A stretch of 64,000 bases of DNA from the NCBI RefSeq assembly GCF_001449115.1, contig NZ_LAIJ01000005.1, positions 45,036-109,035 of the forward strand, written 5' to 3'. Under the pieces are notes generated by a model. It was not told where the DNA came from and did no database searches. It saw only the letters and a list, made by a program, of their open reading frames with translations. This DNA comes from Occallatibacter gabretensis. Lineage in GTDB: Bacteria > Acidobacteriota > Terriglobia > Terriglobales > Acidobacteriaceae. The position numbers and the translations under genes are program-made. This document shows positions 46,349 to 56,729 of the stretch, piece after piece (the stretch's first letter is position 1; each line of letters begins with the position of its first letter).

Positions 46349-47443
46349 CTAGAAGTTCTCTGTTTCGGTCGGAAGCTGCAGATCGACCGAGTCCAGTGGC
46401 TCGTCCTCGTCGTCGTAACGGCCATAGCTGGCAGCCAACGCAGCCGCGGGTGGAATGCTCGTCGGCCCGGGGACCGCATTGCCGTTCTCGTCGATCTTCA
46501 TGCCCAGCGAGAGGCCCATCTGCGCGAGAATTTCCTTGATCTCGTTCAGGCTCTTGCGACCGAAGTTCTTCGTCTTCAGCATCTCAGCTTCAGTCTTCTG
46601 CACCAGTTCGCCAATCGTCTGAATGTTGGCGTTCTTCAGGCAGTTGTAGCTGCGGACCGAAAGCTCCAATTCTTCGACAGAGCGGTTTAGGTTGTCGTTG
46701 CGCAGCAGAACACGGCCTTCCTCACCGCGCGCCTCGGCTTCCATTTCCTCTTCGAAGTTGATGAAGATGTTCATGTGGTCCTTGAGCAGCTTGGCAGCCA
46801 GGCCCACAGCATCGGCCGGCAGAACAGCACCGTTGGTCCACACTTCAAGCGTCAGCTTGTCGTAGTCGGTGATCTGTCCGAGACGGGCAGCGTCAACGAC
46901 ATAATTTACGCGGCGCACAGGCGAGTGAACCGAGTCCACCGGAATGAAGCCAAGACCCAGGTCTGCGTCGAAGTTCTTGTCGGCGGAGACATAACCGCGG
47001 CCACGCTTCAGGCGCATCTCCATCTCGAGCTTGCCGCCCTCGGAGACCGTAGCAATATAGACGTTCTTGTCGAGGATCTCAACGTCGCCGTCGGCTTCGA
47101 TCATGCCGGAGGTCACGACGCCGGGCTGGTCGGCGCGCAGATAAAGCGCCTTCGGGCCTTCACCCGCCAGCTTGAAGGGAACCTGTTTGAGATTCAGGAT
47201 GATGTCGGTTGCGTCCTCAACGACGCCGGGGATGGACTGGAACTCATGCAACACGCCTTCAATGCGGACTGCTGTGACAGCGGCGCCTTCAATCGAGCTC
47301 AGCAGCGTGCGGCGCAGCGCATTGCCGATCGTGGTGCCAAAGCCGCGCTCAAACGGCTGGGCGCTGAACTTACCGTAGGTTTCTGTGAGCGTCTCGGCAT
47401 CGACCGCCAGGCGCTTAGGTTTTTGAAAACCTCTCCAAAGCAT
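46349..47443 (-). CDS. rpoA: RNA polymerase alpha subunit
   Basis: Alpha subunit, scaffold of RNA polymerase assembly and contact point for activators. The 364-residue protein has the N-terminal dimerisation domain ([20 protein letters not shown]), a linker and the C-terminal domain with [20 protein letters not shown] and [18 protein letters not shown], then a short acidic extension ending [11 protein letters not shown] 47443 is taken as start (GAGAG 6 nt upstream); ATG 47449 and an earlier in-frame codon at 47470 are alternatives. Confidence 0.97.
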   Translation of the reverse strand: MLWRGFQKPKRLAVDAETLTETYGKFSAQPFERGFGTTIGNALRRTLLSSIEGAAVTAVRIEGVLHEFQSIPGVVEDATDIILNLKQVPFKLAGEGPKALYLRADQPGVVTSGMIEADGDVEILDKNVYIATVSEGGKLEMEMRLKRGRGYVSADKNFDADLGLGFIPVDSVHSPVRRVNYVVDAARLGQITDYDKLTLEVWTNGAVLPADAVGLAAKLLKDHMNIFINFEEEMEAEARGEEGRVLLRNDNLNRSVEELELSVRSYNCLKNANIQTIGELVQKTEAEMLKTKNFGRKSLNEIKEILAQMGLSLGMKIDENGNAVPGPTSIPPAAALAASYGRYDDEDEPLDSVDLQLPTETENF

Positions 47444-47591
47444 ATTCATCTCTCGATTCCCGCGCGGCAAGTACGTCGCGATGCATTTTGCGGCGGCCGC
47501 GCAAGTTCTCCTTCAGTGTGAGTTGTCAGCAGACCGGAAACAGCGGACAGCCGGTCGTACCGACCACTGCCCACTGCCACCTGTTCACTGC

Positions 47592-48221
47592 TTACTTGCT
47601 GTAAAGTTCGACGATCAGCTGCTCGTTGACGGGCAGGTTCACATCCTTGCGTCCGGGTAGGGAAAGCACACGGCCGGACAAATTCGTAAAGTCGACATCG
47701 ATCCATGCCGGCACCGGGTTCTGTGCGGCGTACTGCGCCGACTGCTCAATGATCACGTGCTTCTTGGCTTCTTCGCGGATTGCGATCACATCGCCCACGT
47801 TCACCTGGTAGGAAGGAATGTTCACCTTCTTGCCGTTCACCTGCACATGGCCATGACGAACAACCTGCCGTGCCTGGCGGCGCGAGATGGCAAAGCCAAA
47901 ACGATACGCAACGTTATCGAGACGGCGCTCAAGCTGCTGAATAAGCAGCTCGCCGGTTACGCCCTGCGCGCGGTTAGCCTTCTCGTAGTAGGCGCGGAAC
48001 TGACCTTCCAGCGTGAAGTAGATACGCTTGGCCTTCTGCTTCTCGTGCAGTTGCAGACCATAACCAACGATCTTGGCCTTGCGATCCTTGCCGTGCTGTC
48101 CCGGGGGAAAGTTACGCTTCTCGATCGGGCAGCGATCGGAGGTGCATTTAGTGCCCTTCAAAAAGAGCTTGGTGCCTTCGCGGCGGCAAAGGCGGCAGAC
48201 TGCTCCGGTATAACGAGCCAT
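47592..48221 (-). CDS. rpsD: 30S ribosomal protein S4
   Basis: Primary 16S rRNA binder that nucleates 30S assembly. It has 209 residues with a zinc-binding N-terminus (cysteines at 9, 12, 26 and 31) and the S4 RNA-binding fold ([38 protein letters not shown]). The cysteines mark the C+ paralogue. S4 is often the translational repressor of its own operon; no site for this was identified here. Confidence 0.97.
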   Translation of the reverse strand: MARYTGAVCRLCRREGTKLFLKGTKCTSDRCPIEKRNFPPGQHGKDRKAKIVGYGLQLHEKQKAKRIYFTLEGQFRAYYEKANRAQGVTGELLIQQLERRLDNVAYRFGFAISRRQARQVVRHGHVQVNGKKVNIPSYQVNVGDVIAIREEAKKHVIIEQSAQYAAQNPVPAWIDVDFTNLSGRVLSLPGRKDVNLPVNEQLIVELYSK

Positions 48222-48292
48222 TTCTTCTCCTCAACTTCGAGTGACGGCCGGTTTACGCGCTTTGCGCTTCGTCCCGGCCCGGTTACTTTGTC

Positions 48293-48709
48293 TTAGACGC
48301 GGCGGCGCTTCGGCGGACGGCAGCCGTTATGCGGAACCGGCGTAACGTCGCGGATCGACCGAACGTCGATGCCTGCGGCGGCAAGCGCACGAATCGCAGA
48401 TTCGCGACCCGAACCCGGACCTGCAACGCGCACATCGACGGCGCGAAGACCGTGATCGCGAGCAATGCTGGCCGCGTTCGACGCTGCCTGCTGTGCCGCA
48501 AACGGAGTTCCCTTGCGTGAGCCCTTGAAGCCCAGGGAGCCTGCTGTCTTCCAGCTCAGAGTGTTGCCCACCTGGTCCGTAATGGTCACGATGGTGTTGT
48601 TGAATGTGGCTTGAATGTGCGCGATACCATACGGTACATTTTTGCGCTCGCGCTTCTTGAACTTCTTGTTCTTGGCAGCCTTGCCGGCGCCCTTTTGCTC
48701 CTTCGCCAT
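48293..48709 (-). CDS. rpsK: 30S ribosomal protein S11
   Basis: S11 of the 30S platform, 138 residues: a Lys-rich N-terminal tail, then [37 protein letters not shown] and the end [17 protein letters not shown]. The ATG overlaps the rpsM stop by one nucleotide (TAATG type), so the two are coupled. Confidence 0.97.
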   Translation of the reverse strand: MAKEQKGAGKAAKNKKFKKRERKNVPYGIAHIQATFNNTIVTITDQVGNTLSWKTAGSLGFKGSRKGTPFAAQQAASNAASIARDHGLRAVDVRVAGPGSGRESAIRALAAAGIDVRSIRDVTPVPHNGCRPPKRRRV

Positions 48710-49095
48710 TAAGTCTTCGCCGTCGCTTTCTTCTTGCCTGCCACTGTGCCCTTACGAGGGCCCTTCCGTGTACGGGCATTGGTATGTGTGCGCTGTCCAC
48801 GTACGGGCAGACCACGACGATGCCGGCTGCCACGGAAGCTCTGAATATCGATGAGACGCTTGATGTGCATCTGGACGTCCTTGCGGAGATCGCCCTCGAC
48901 GTCACCCTCGTCCTCAATCACCTGGCGGATGCGGTTCACCTCGTCCTCGCCCAGGTCCTGGATCTTCTTGAAGGCATCCACATTCGCCTTCTCCAGAATC
49001 TTGGCTGCGCGAGGATCACCGATGCCGTAAATGTAGGTCAGCGCAATCCGAGCCTGCTTGTTGCGGGGCAGATCGACGCCTGCAATACGTGCCAT
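48709..49095 (-). CDS. rpsM: 30S ribosomal protein S13
   Basis: S13 of the 30S head, contacting the P-site tRNA and 50S. It has 128 residues beginning [20 protein letters not shown], with the helix-two-turn-helix [18 protein letters not shown] and the C-terminal [21 protein letters not shown] 150-nt gap without a gene precedes it after rpmJ. Confidence 0.97.
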   Translation of the reverse strand: MARIAGVDLPRNKQARIALTYIYGIGDPRAAKILEKANVDAFKKIQDLGEDEVNRIRQVIEDEGDVEGDLRKDVQMHIKRLIDIQSFRGSRHRRGLPVRGQRTHTNARTRKGPRKGTVAGKKKATAKT

Positions 49096-49245
49096 TCGAA
49101 AATCCTTCGTTACTACTCAGGTTATGTGCCCTCCGGCATAGCGCCGGTCCGCACGGGTTAATTCGGAATTTCTCCGGGGTTCATCGCAAGCCTTGATTCA
49201 AGCTAACTCGCCCCATAGACGGAGGTTCCGCTCTGCCAGGCTCTA

Positions 49246-49359
49246 TTAGCCCTGACGCTGCTTGTGCTTTGCGTTTTCGCAGATCACTCGAACCACACCC
49301 TTGCGGTTGATCACCTTGCACTTGACGCAAATCTTCTTTACCGATGCACGGACTTTCAT
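49246..49359 (-). CDS. rpmJ: 50S ribosomal protein L36
   Basis: A 37-residue zinc protein, read from ATG at 49359 to TAA at 49246: [20 protein letters not shown] and then [17 protein letters not shown]. Zinc ligands are Cys11, Cys14, Cys27 and His32, so this is the C+ form. It lies in its standard place between infA and rpsM. Confidence 0.95.
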   Translation of the reverse strand: MKVRASVKKICVKCKVINRKGVVRVICENAKHKQRQG

Positions 49360-49412
49360 TTCGACTACTGCCTTTTCTCCACGTATCCTGCTGACCACGC
49401 GGGGTTAACAAC

Positions 49413-49631
49413 TTACTTATAGCGGTACACAATCCGTCCGCGATTCAGGTCGTAAGGGCTCAGTTCCACTGCCACTCGATCTCCCGGGAGAATACGAATA
49501 AAGTTCTTCCGCATTCTGCCCGAAACGTGAGCCAGAACCTCATGCCCCTGTTCGAGCTTGACCTTAAACATGGCATTCGGCAATGTCTCAACGACAGTTG
49601 CCATTACCTCAATCGCGTCTTCTTTCGACAA
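49413..49631 (-). CDS. infA: Translation initiation factor IF-1
   Basis: A 72-residue OB-fold protein that occupies the A site of the 30S subunit during initiation. The segments [40 protein letters not shown] and [12 protein letters not shown] are diagnostic. It lies 51 nt downstream of map. Confidence 0.96.
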   Translation of the reverse strand: MSKEDAIEVMATVVETLPNAMFKVKLEQGHEVLAHVSGRMRKNFIRILPGDRVAVELSPYDLNRGRIVYRYK

Positions 49632-49682
49632 ACTGTATCCCGCTGCGCTCTCGCGCCCTTATGTTTTGGACGAGCGTATTGT

Positions 49683-50435
49683 TTACGCCGTCAGAATCGT
49701 TGCTCCGGTGTCGGTTACCGCCACCGTATGCTCAAAATGAGCGCTCATGCTTCCATCGTCTGTCACAGCCGTCCAGCCATCCTTCAGAACCCGAACCTCT
49801 GGCTTGCCGGCATTCACCATCGGCTCAATGGCAAGCACCATGCCTGCTTTCAGCTTCATGCCGCGACCAGCAGTGCCAAAGTTTGGCACCTGAGGATCCT
49901 CATGCATGGAAGAACCAATTCCGTGGCCTACGAAATCACGCACCACGGAAAACCCTTCGGCCTCGACTATCGTCTGAACTGCCTCGCCGATGTCACCCAA
50001 GGTTGCGCCGGGCTTAATCACGGAGATCGCCTTTTTCAGCGATTCCTCCGTTATCTTCAGTAATTTTTCGGTCTTCGGGTCAATCTTCTCACCCACCGCT
50101 ACTGTTACAGCGGAATCGCCGTAATAACCGTCCACAATTGCACCGAAATCCAGCGAAACAATATCGCCTTCCTTCAAAATTCGCTTCGATGAAGGGATAC
50201 CGTGAACAACTTCGCTATTCACCGATGTGCAAAGCACCGCCGGGTAACCGTGATATCCCTTGAAAGCCGCTTTCGCGCCAAATTCCTTCAGCGTTTCCTC
50301 TGCTATACGATCAAGATCAGCAGTGGTGGCACCCGGTTTCACCGTCGCCGACACCCGCTCCAACACCTGCCGGACCACATGCCCAGCGCGGCGCATCTTT
50401 TCGATCTCTTTCGACGACTTGAGGACAACAGCCAC
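49683..50435 (-). CDS. map: Methionine aminopeptidase, type I
   Basis: Removes the initiator methionine from nascent proteins. It has 250 residues with the M24 metal ligands in VSLDFGAIVDGYYGDSAVTV (two Asp), VGHGIGSSMHEDP (His), MVLAIEPMV (Glu) and the final TDDGSMSAHFEHTVAVT (Glu). It lies 55 nt after adk, in its usual place in the spc region. Confidence 0.97.
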   Translation of the reverse strand: MAVVLKSSKEIEKMRRAGHVVRQVLERVSATVKPGATTADLDRIAEETLKEFGAKAAFKGYHGYPAVLCTSVNSEVVHGIPSSKRILKEGDIVSLDFGAIVDGYYGDSAVTVAVGEKIDPKTEKLLKITEESLKKAISVIKPGATLGDIGEAVQTIVEAEGFSVVRDFVGHGIGSSMHEDPQVPNFGTAGRGMKLKAGMVLAIEPMVNAGKPEVRVLKDGWTAVTDDGSMSAHFEHTVAVTDTGATILTA

Positions 50436-50490
50436 TCAAAACCCTGCCTTCACTTGCACTTACACACGCAAAACTCACCGTCAGGCTGCG

Positions 50491-51210
50491 TCAACTTGCC
50501 CGCAACCGCTTGACGGCGGCAACAATTTCATCGGAAACCGCCTCAATTGGCCGGTCACCGTCCACTTCCACGAAACGTCCCTGGGTGTGGTAGTGGTCAA
50601 CGACCGGTGCGGTCAACGCAGCGTATGACTTCATTCGCTGCGCGAAAACTGCTTCCGTATCGTCAGCCCTCTGTACCAAAGCAGCGCCTTCTACATCGCA
50701 AGTGCCCTCAACTCCAGGCGGTTTTGCGTAAATGTTGTAGATGGTGCCGCAGACAGGACAATTCCTGCGTCCAGTGATGCGACGCAATAACTGATTATAA
50801 TCTACCTGGATGCTAACAGCAACCACCGGAATACTGCCTGTTTCGTTCGCAAGGCGCTCATCCAGCCAGTTGGCCTGATTCAATGTGCGCGGAAACCCAT
50901 CCAAAATATAGCCACGCAGTGTATCTGGCCTGGCGAGGCGATCGGCGACCATGTCATTTACGAGGTCATCCGGAACCAGCTCGCCCCGCTCCATGAGCCC
51001 CTTGGCAATTCGGCCCAGTTCCGTGCCGTGATCCTTGTGAAAGCGCAGCAGGTCACCGGTTGAAATCTGCGGGATGCCCCACATCTTGACCAGTTCCTTT
51101 GCCTGTGTGCCTTTGCCTACACCCGGTGCACCGAGCAAAAGGATAGGGCCGGGAGCGATTGCCTGCTCCGCTTCCCGGCCGCTTGCAATTTCAGGCAAGG
51201 AAGACGACAT
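50491..51210 (-). CDS. adk: Adenylate kinase
   Basis: Interconverts AMP, ADP and ATP. It has 239 residues; a ~20-residue N-terminal extension precedes the P-loop GAPGVGKGTQAKEL. The LID has a zinc site (NCPVCGTIYN with a later CDVEGA), as in long bacterial forms, and ILDGFPRTLNQANWLDE is the AMP-binding segment. The ATG overlaps the secY stop by one nucleotide. Confidence 0.96.
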   Translation of the reverse strand: MSSSLPEIASGREAEQAIAPGPILLLGAPGVGKGTQAKELVKMWGIPQISTGDLLRFHKDHGTELGRIAKGLMERGELVPDDLVNDMVADRLARPDTLRGYILDGFPRTLNQANWLDERLANETGSIPVVAVSIQVDYNQLLRRITGRRNCPVCGTIYNIYAKPPGVEGTCDVEGAALVQRADDTEAVFAQRMKSYAALTAPVVDHYHTQGRFVEVDGDRPIEAVSDEIVAAVKRLRAS

Positions 51211-52595
51211 TACCAGGTCTTCCTTCCACGAATACGGCCCGAGCGAGGAGAAAAGCCATCGTAGTGCCGCATGATCAACTGCGATTCAATCTGGTTCACA
51301 GTATCCATAGCTACGCCAACCACGATCAGCAGTGAAGTACCACCGAAGGCGAAGCTGAATCCGAGGCCATTAGTCATCCAGGCAGGTAAAGCATCAAAGG
51401 CGCGGCCCACGAGCCACAGATGGTTCAGATGGATGCCTGAGATCATGAATGTCGAAACCAACGAAATGATAATCAGGTACAGCGCGCCAACTAGTGTGAT
51501 CCGGGTCAGGATGTCGTTAATGTAGTCCGAGGTCCGCTTGCCGGGCCGGATGCCGGGAATGAACGAACCCGACTTGCGGAAATTGTCTGCTATATCGTCC
51601 GGCTTCATCACAATCGACACGTAGAAGTAAGCGAAGAAGATAATGCCCAGCATATAGAGGAGCTCATACCAAGGTTCACCAGGCGCAAGGGCACGCATAA
51701 TCGGCTGTAAAAGCCGGTTATTTTGCACCCAGTCAAACTGTGCCAGGAGCAGCGGCGCAGAAAGGATTGAGCTGGCAAAGATTACAGGCATTACGCCGCC
51801 CGAGTTTACCTTGAGAGGTAGGTGGCTGGAAGCACCTCCCATCATGCGGCGGCCTACTATGCGCCGCGCACTCTGGATAGGAATGCGCCGTTCACTGCGC
51901 TCAACATAGACGATGAAAGCGACTACAGCAATCATGCCGGCAAGCACCAGCAGGATGCCGATGAGCGTAAACGCGCCCCACGCATTCGACTGAATCTTCT
52001 GCACCAGATCTGCCATGCCTCGCGGAAGGCCGGCGACGATACCGGCAAAGATCAGCAGGCTCATGCCGTTACCGATGCCACGATCGGTAATTTGTTCGCC
52101 GAGCCACATGATGAAGGCTGTGCCGGTCGTCAGCGTCAGCACTGTCATCAGGCTAAAGCCGATACCCGGATGCAATACCAGTCCTTGCTTGGTCAGAATC
52201 GCGGCAATGCCGATGGATTGCAACGCGCCTAGCACCACTGTCACATAACGAGTCCATTGCGTGATCTTTCGCCTGCCCAGTTCGCCTTCCTTCTGGATGC
52301 GCGCCAGCGGCTCGTAGACCACTGTCAACAGCTGAAAGATGATGGACGCCGTAATGTAGGGCATGATGCCGAGCGCAAAGATAGTCATGCGACGCAGGTT
52401 GCCGCCGCCAAACAGGTCCATCAGGCCCAGCGCCGAGCCACTCTGCGACTGGAACATCTGCTCCAACAGAGGCGCATTGATTCCCGGAGTGGGGATGAAC
52501 GCGCCAAGCCGGTAGACAGCTAGGATGCCAAGCGTGAACAACACACGCTTGCGCAGATCGGGGATCCGGAAGATATTCAGGAACTTCTCAAGCAT
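51210..52595 (-). CDS. secY: Protein translocase subunit SecY
   Basis: Channel-forming core of the Sec translocon in the inner membrane. It has 461 residues with ten transmembrane helices, plug/TM2 region LMDLFGGGNLRRMTIFALGI and the cytoplasmic loops RRIPIQSARRIVG and NFRKSGSFIPGIRPG that bind SecA or ribosomes. It is translationally coupled to adk downstream; 138 nt separate it from rplO. Confidence 0.97.
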   Translation of the reverse strand: MLEKFLNIFRIPDLRKRVLFTLGILAVYRLGAFIPTPGINAPLLEQMFQSQSGSALGLMDLFGGGNLRRMTIFALGIMPYITASIIFQLLTVVYEPLARIQKEGELGRRKITQWTRYVTVVLGALQSIGIAAILTKQGLVLHPGIGFSLMTVLTLTTGTAFIMWLGEQITDRGIGNGMSLLIFAGIVAGLPRGMADLVQKIQSNAWGAFTLIGILLVLAGMIAVVAFIVYVERSERRIPIQSARRIVGRRMMGGASSHLPLKVNSGGVMPVIFASSILSAPLLLAQFDWVQNNRLLQPIMRALAPGEPWYELLYMLGIIFFAYFYVSIVMKPDDIADNFRKSGSFIPGIRPGKRTSDYINDILTRITLVGALYLIIISLVSTFMISGIHLNHLWLVGRAFDALPAWMTNGLGFSFAFGGTSLLIVVGVAMDTVNQIESQLIMRHYDGFSPRSGRIRGRKTW

Positions 52596-52733
52596 GTTTC
52601 GGTTTACCCTTCGCGCCTGCGGGCGCCGAATTGTCCGTTAGCTTTCATCTTAGCCGCCGTGGCTCAGGGCTGTCGCGCTGGCTAACTCCAAACGAGGCCC
52701 CTGAGGTTTCACTTTAAGGCCTAGACCTACTAA

Positions 52734-53204
52734 CTAGGCCTTCGCCGCTTCCGGTTCGCCACCAAGCACAACAGCCTTGCCGCCAGCCTTTTCAATCTTC
52801 TCAACAGCCGACTTAGAAAACTTGTGCGCCGAAATCGTCATAGCTGAGGTCAGCTCGCCCGAGCCAAGAATCTTGATGAGAGCCTTCTTGCTCGAAGCCA
52901 AACCAAGCTTTTTGTAGTCGTCCTGAGCGATTTCCGTCACGCCCAGTTCAGCGATACGGTCAAGATTGATGACCGTATACTCGGTGCGGAAGATATTCGT
53001 GAAGCCACGCTTGGGCAGGCGACGGTGCAGCGGCATCTGGCCGCCTTCAAAGCCGCGCATCAGGCTGGAGCCGGAACGCGAACCCTGGCCCTTGTGGCCG
53101 CGGGTTGAAGTCTTGCCCATGCCGGAGCCCATACCACGACCGACACGCTTGCGCCCAGTGTTCGCCTTCTTGGGCGCGCGTAGATTGGAGAGATTCTTTG
53201 CCAT
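52734..53204 (-). CDS. rplO: 50S ribosomal protein L15
   Basis: L15, a late-assembling large-subunit protein. It has 156 residues with the Gly/Arg-rich N-terminus (GRKRVGRGMGSGMGKTSTRG, HKGQGSRSG) and MPLHRRLPKRGFTN. Unusually, an unrelated small gene lies between it and rpmD. Confidence 0.96.
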   Translation of the reverse strand: MAKNLSNLRAPKKANTGRKRVGRGMGSGMGKTSTRGHKGQGSRSGSSLMRGFEGGQMPLHRRLPKRGFTNIFRTEYTVINLDRIAELGVTEIAQDDYKKLGLASSKKALIKILGSGELTSAMTISAHKFSKSAVEKIEKAGGKAVVLGGEPEAAKA

Positions 53205-53245
53205 GTTTTCCTCGCTATATCGCCAGCGTGACCGCCGACTCGCGT

Positions 53246-53527
53246 TTATTTTTCACTGCTGTGATATATCTCAACAGCGTGACCATCTGATCTGATTCCC
53301 CGAACAACACGATCCAACATCTCGTCCAATTCGGGCTGCTTCAACTGCACCGGATCACCGGTTGTTTGACGTGGAGTCGGAAATAAAATTCCATCCATCA
53401 ACTCAAACCAGAACGAGCCCCGTGCATCTGCGTAAGTGATACCTCTGAAAGCATACGCCAGAGTGAAACCTTCATCAGAAATGAGCTTGCCAAACAAACC
53501 CCATCTTCTTCTGAACATCTGCTCCAC
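53246..53527 (-). CDS. Unknown small protein inside the spc operon (rpmD-rplO)
   Basis: A 93-residue soluble protein (FTLAYAFRGITYADARGSFW, then QPELDEMLDRVVRGIRSD) starting at GTG 53527, 12 nt after the rpmD stop; ATG 53518 is an alternative start with GGAG 3 nt before it. It is not basic like a ribosomal protein, has no membrane segment, and I do not recognise its family. Its position in an otherwise canonical ribosomal gene order implies co-expression with ribosomal proteins. It could be a lineage-specific insertion. Confidence 0.65.
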   Translation of the reverse strand: MEQMFRRRWGLFGKLISDEGFTLAYAFRGITYADARGSFWFELMDGILFPTPRQTTGDPVQLKQPELDEMLDRVVRGIRSDGHAVEIYHSSEK

Positions 53528-53539
53528 CCCGCTGCTGGA

Positions 53540-53728
53540 TTACTGCTCTAGGATGCGAACCAGATGCGGAATCTTCTTCACCATTCCGCGGATCGCGCCG
53601 GAATCTTCGCGCTCGACGATCTGATTGAGACGCGTAAAGCCCAGGCCCTTAACCACCAGTTTGTGCTTCACAGGCGTAGCGATGGCCGAGCGGTAATACT
53701 GAATGCGAATCTTATTGGTTTCAGCCAT
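53540..53728 (-). CDS. rpmD: 50S ribosomal protein L30
   Basis: A 62-residue L30 protein: KIRIQYYRSAIATPVKHKLV, then GLGFTRLNQIVEREDSGAIR and GMVKKIPHLVRILEQ. It begins 3 nt after the rpsE stop. Length and order are typical. Confidence 0.94.
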   Translation of the reverse strand: MAETNKIRIQYYRSAIATPVKHKLVVKGLGFTRLNQIVEREDSGAIRGMVKKIPHLVRILEQ

Positions 53729-53731
53729 GAT

Positions 53732-54241
53732 TTAGAGCTCCTCCACTGCCTTGCCGCGCATGGCGGCAACTTCGGCCCTGTCGCGCAGTTGAACCAGCGC
53801 ATCAAATGTCGCCTTGATCACGTTGTGCGGATTCGCGGTTCCGAGGCTCTTGGTCAGCACATTCTGCACACCGGCCGAGGTCATCACGGCGCGGACTGCG
53901 CCTCCGGCGATTACACCGGTGCCCTCAGGCGCGGGCTTCAGCAGCACCTGGCCCGAGCCAAAGCGGCCAAGCACCTGATGCGGGATCGTGGTTTGGGTCA
54001 AGTTCACGCGAACCAGATTCTTCTTAGCGGATTCAATTCCCTTGCGGATCGCCTGCGGCACTTCCTTGGCCTTGCCGGAGCCGTAGCCCACCACGCCCGA
54101 AGCTGCGTCGCCCACGACCACAAGCGCGGCAAAGGACATATTCTTGCCGCCCTTGACCACCTTGGTCACACGGTTGATAGCCACCACCTGATCTTTCAGG
54201 TTGTACTGGTTGGCATCGAGTTTCTTCTTCAAAATCGTCAT
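53732..54241 (-). CDS. rpsE: 30S ribosomal protein S5
   Basis: S5, involved in translational fidelity. It has 169 residues with the dsRNA-binding-like start [20 protein letters not shown] and [20 protein letters not shown], followed by [20 protein letters not shown]. It precedes rpmD; a 96-nt spacer separates it from rplR. Confidence 0.97.
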   Translation of the reverse strand: MTILKKKLDANQYNLKDQVVAINRVTKVVKGGKNMSFAALVVVGDAASGVVGYGSGKAKEVPQAIRKGIESAKKNLVRVNLTQTTIPHQVLGRFGSGQVLLKPAPEGTGVIAGGAVRAVMTSAGVQNVLTKSLGTANPHNVIKATFDALVQLRDRAEVAAMRGKAVEEL

Positions 54242-54337
54242 TGCTCTCGTCTGTCCTTCCGGGCCGCGCTAGCGCTCCCTGGAAAACTCATCTCAATCGG
54301 CCGACACTCTCGACCGAACGCTACCCACTAAAGGCGG

Positions 54338-54688
54338 TTAGAACTCGAGGCCAGCCTCGCGTGCTGCATCGGCAAGCGCCTTGATGCGCCCGTGATAGAG
54401 ATAGCCGCCGCGATCGAAGACTACCTTCTTGATGCCCTTCTCGACTGCCTTCTGCGCAATCTCCTTGCCGATTTCCTTGGCAGCAGCTACATTGCCGCCG
54501 GTCTTCGACTTGATGGTCGAAGCCGCGACCAGTGTGATGCCTGTCTGATCGTCGATCACCTGCGCGTAGATGTGGTTGAGCGAGCGATACACATTCAGCC
54601 GCGGGCGTTCGGTGCTGCCAGCAAGTTTGCGGCGGATGCGCGAGTGAATGCGCTGGCGAATCTCGTTTCTTTTGGTATGCGTGATCAT
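54338..54688 (-). CDS. rplR: 50S ribosomal protein L18
   Basis: L18 binds 5S rRNA. It has 116 residues with [20 protein letters not shown] and [20 protein letters not shown] near the end. It lies after rplF behind a 116-nt spacer carrying a 9-bp hairpin (54747-54786). Confidence 0.96.
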   Translation of the reverse strand: MITHTKRNEIRQRIHSRIRRKLAGSTERPRLNVYRSLNHIYAQVIDDQTGITLVAASTIKSKTGGNVAAAKEIGKEIAQKAVEKGIKKVVFDRGGYLYHGRIKALADAAREAGLEF

Positions 54689-54746
54689 ATTTCTTCTTCC
54701 TATCAGCGGAGTCGCCCTGCGGCCCCGTTCGGTAAATTCAATGAAC

Positions 54747-54786
54747 AGGTGACAGTGGTCAGTTTATTTTCTGTGCCCTGTCACCT
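54747..54786. other. Hairpin in the rplF-rplR spacer
   Basis: AGGTGACAG (54747-54755) and CTGTCACCT (54778-54786) form a 9-bp stem over a 22-nt loop. On the transcribed strand no U tract follows. The gap is otherwise low-complexity with CAGTG/CACTG words. Confidence 0.4.
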
Positions 54787-54804
54787 TTTCACTGTGAACA
54801 GTTC

Positions 54805-55344
54805 TTACTTCGAGCCAGTCTTGCCGGCCTTCTTCTTCAGCTTCTCGTTGGTGTAACGGACACCCTTGTTCTTGTAGGGGTCCGGCTTACGCAGCGAGCG
54901 CATGTCGGCCGCCACCTGGCCCACCTTCTGCCGGTCGATTCCGGTAATGGTCAGGTGCGTCTGTTTGGGATCAATCGCCACTTCAATGCCCGTGGGCAAA
55001 GGGAACTCAATCAGGTGCGAGTAGCCAAGCGTGAAGACCACCGTACCTTTGCCCTTCAACTCGGCACGGTAGCCGATGCCGACGATGTCCAGTTCTTTCG
55101 TCCAGCCCTTGGTCACACCCTCAACCGCGTTGAAAACCAGAGCGCGGGTAAGTCCATGAAAGGCAGCAAACTTATCACTGGCACGGTTTACGTGCAGCTG
55201 ACCATCCTTGGTCTCGAGCGTAATGCCCTCGGCAACCAATGCTGAGACCTTTCCTTTGGGGCCTTCGACGAGCACGGTGTTGCCTTCCACCTTATACTTC
55301 ACACCCGCCGGCAGCGGGATCAGCTTCTTTCCAATACGCGACAT
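54805..55344 (-). CDS. rplF: 50S ribosomal protein L6
   Basis: L6 near the sarcin-ricin loop. It has 179 residues with [20 protein letters not shown] and the C-terminal RNA-binding motif [19 protein letters not shown] 148-nt gene-free gap separates it from rpsH. Confidence 0.97.
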   Translation of the reverse strand: MSRIGKKLIPLPAGVKYKVEGNTVLVEGPKGKVSALVAEGITLETKDGQLHVNRASDKFAAFHGLTRALVFNAVEGVTKGWTKELDIVGIGYRAELKGKGTVVFTLGYSHLIEFPLPTGIEVAIDPKQTHLTITGIDRQKVGQVAADMRSLRKPDPYKNKGVRYTNEKLKKKAGKTGSK

Positions 55345-55492
55345 CGACTTAATCCTTCATTGGCTTGCGAGTCCCGATGTTGTCATCGTTCCACTGCAGC
55401 CGGGAGGGTCAAACCTCCCCATAAAACATGCTTGAACCCTACGAAACAATCAGCTTGGTAACGCCGAAGGCAACTGCCTGGACGGCCATTCC

Positions 55493-55888
55493 CTACCAGA
55501 CTTCGCAGAGCACTTCGCCGCCCACGCCTTCACGACGCGCCTGACGGCCAGTCATGACGCCTTTTGGGGTAGTCATGATCGAGATGCCCAGTCCACCCTG
55601 CACGCGCTTGATCTCATCGCGTCCGATGTACACGCGGCAGCCGGGTCGGGAAATACGAGCCAGATCGCGGATGGCTGCTTCGCTGCCGCCATACTTCAAG
55701 TACACGCGGAGCACCAGCTTACCTTCCTCTTCCTGGGTCTTGTAATTCGAGATGTAACCCTCTTCCTTAAGAATGCGGGCAATCTCGGTCTTCAGCTTGG
55801 AAGCCGGGACATCGAGCTTCTGATGGCGCGCACGGATCGCGTTGCGGATGCGTGCCAGAAAATCTGCTACTGGGTCGGTCAGACTCAT
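55493..55888 (-). CDS. rpsH: 30S ribosomal protein S8
   Basis: S8 binds the central domain of 16S rRNA and in many bacteria represses the spc operon. It has 131 residues with DPVADFLARIRNAIRARHQK and the end GISIMTTPKGVMTGRQARRE. No repressor site was identified. Confidence 0.97.
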   Translation of the reverse strand: MSLTDPVADFLARIRNAIRARHQKLDVPASKLKTEIARILKEEGYISNYKTQEEEGKLVLRVYLKYGGSEAAIRDLARISRPGCRVYIGRDEIKRVQGGLGISIMTTPKGVMTGRQARREGVGGEVLCEVW

Positions 55889-55977
55889 TCCTTCTCCTTC
55901 ATTTCCCGTTCGTCCGGCACAAGGTCGGAAACCAGCGGAAATGGTTAAACAAAACAGAAAATCGGTTCAACAGCTCT

Positions 55978-56163
55978 TTACCAGCTTGACTTCACAACGC
56001 CGGGGATTTCGCCCTTTAGCGCCAGTCCACGGAAGCACAGGCGGCATACGCCAAACTTACGCAGAAAGCCGCGCGGGCGTCCGCAAAGCTTGCACCGGTT
56101 GTGCTTGCGGGAGCTGAACTTCGGCTTCCGCGCGTCCTTCACTCGTTTTGCAGTAGTTGCCAT
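55978..56163 (-). CDS. rpsN: 30S ribosomal protein S14, type Z
   Basis: A 61-residue zinc-binding (type Z) S14 with Cys24, Cys27, Cys40 and Cys43 in [20 protein letters not shown] and the end [12 protein letters not shown]. It starts 17 nt after the rplE stop. Confidence 0.96.
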   Translation of the reverse strand: MATTAKRVKDARKPKFSSRKHNRCKLCGRPRGFLRKFGVCRLCFRGLALKGEIPGVVKSSW

Positions 56164-56180
56164 AAATCTTAAAACTCCTC

Positions 56181-56729
56181 TTACGCGCCCTGACGAAAGG
56201 GCATGCCGAAGGCCTTGAGCAGCGCGCGCGCTGAGTTGTCGTCCTTCGCCGTGGTCACAATCGTAATGTTCAAGCCCTTCAGCTTTTCTACCTTGGAGTA
56301 ATCGATCTCCGGGAAGATCAGCTGATCGCGCAGGCCGAGCGTATAGTTACCGCGCCCGTCGAAGCTCTTGGTCGAGACGCCGCGGAAATCACGTACTCGC
56401 GGCAGAGCCGTGGCAACCAGGCGATCCAGAAACTCGTACATCCTGTCGTTCCGCAGCGTCACCATCGCACCAATTGCCATGCCTTCACGAACCTTGAAAG
56501 CCGCAATCGACTTCTTCGCCTTCGTGGTTACCGGCTTCTGGCCGCTGATTGACCCCAGGTCGCCTACGAGTGGATCGAGCAGCTTATTATTCTGCGTTGC
56601 CTCACCCAGACCCATGTTCAGCACGATCTTCTCGAGCCGCGGTACTGCCATCGGATTCTCAAGACTCAGCTCCTTCTGCAGAGCCTGCTTGATTTCCTTG
56701 TGATATTTCTCTTTCAGCCTTGCTGCCAT
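56181..56729 (-). CDS. rplE: 50S ribosomal protein L5
   Basis: L5 contacts 5S rRNA and P-site tRNA. It has 182 residues from ATG 56729 ([20 protein letters not shown]); a longer in-frame extension upstream is rejected as it runs through the spacer and lacks family similarity. [13 protein letters not shown] and [20 protein letters not shown] are diagnostic. Confidence 0.96.
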   Translation of the reverse strand: MAARLKEKYHKEIKQALQKELSLENPMAVPRLEKIVLNMGLGEATQNNKLLDPLVGDLGSISGQKPVTTKAKKSIAAFKVREGMAIGAMVTLRNDRMYEFLDRLVATALPRVRDFRGVSTKSFDGRGNYTLGLRDQLIFPEIDYSKVEKLKGLNITIVTTAKDDNSARALLKAFGMPFRQGA

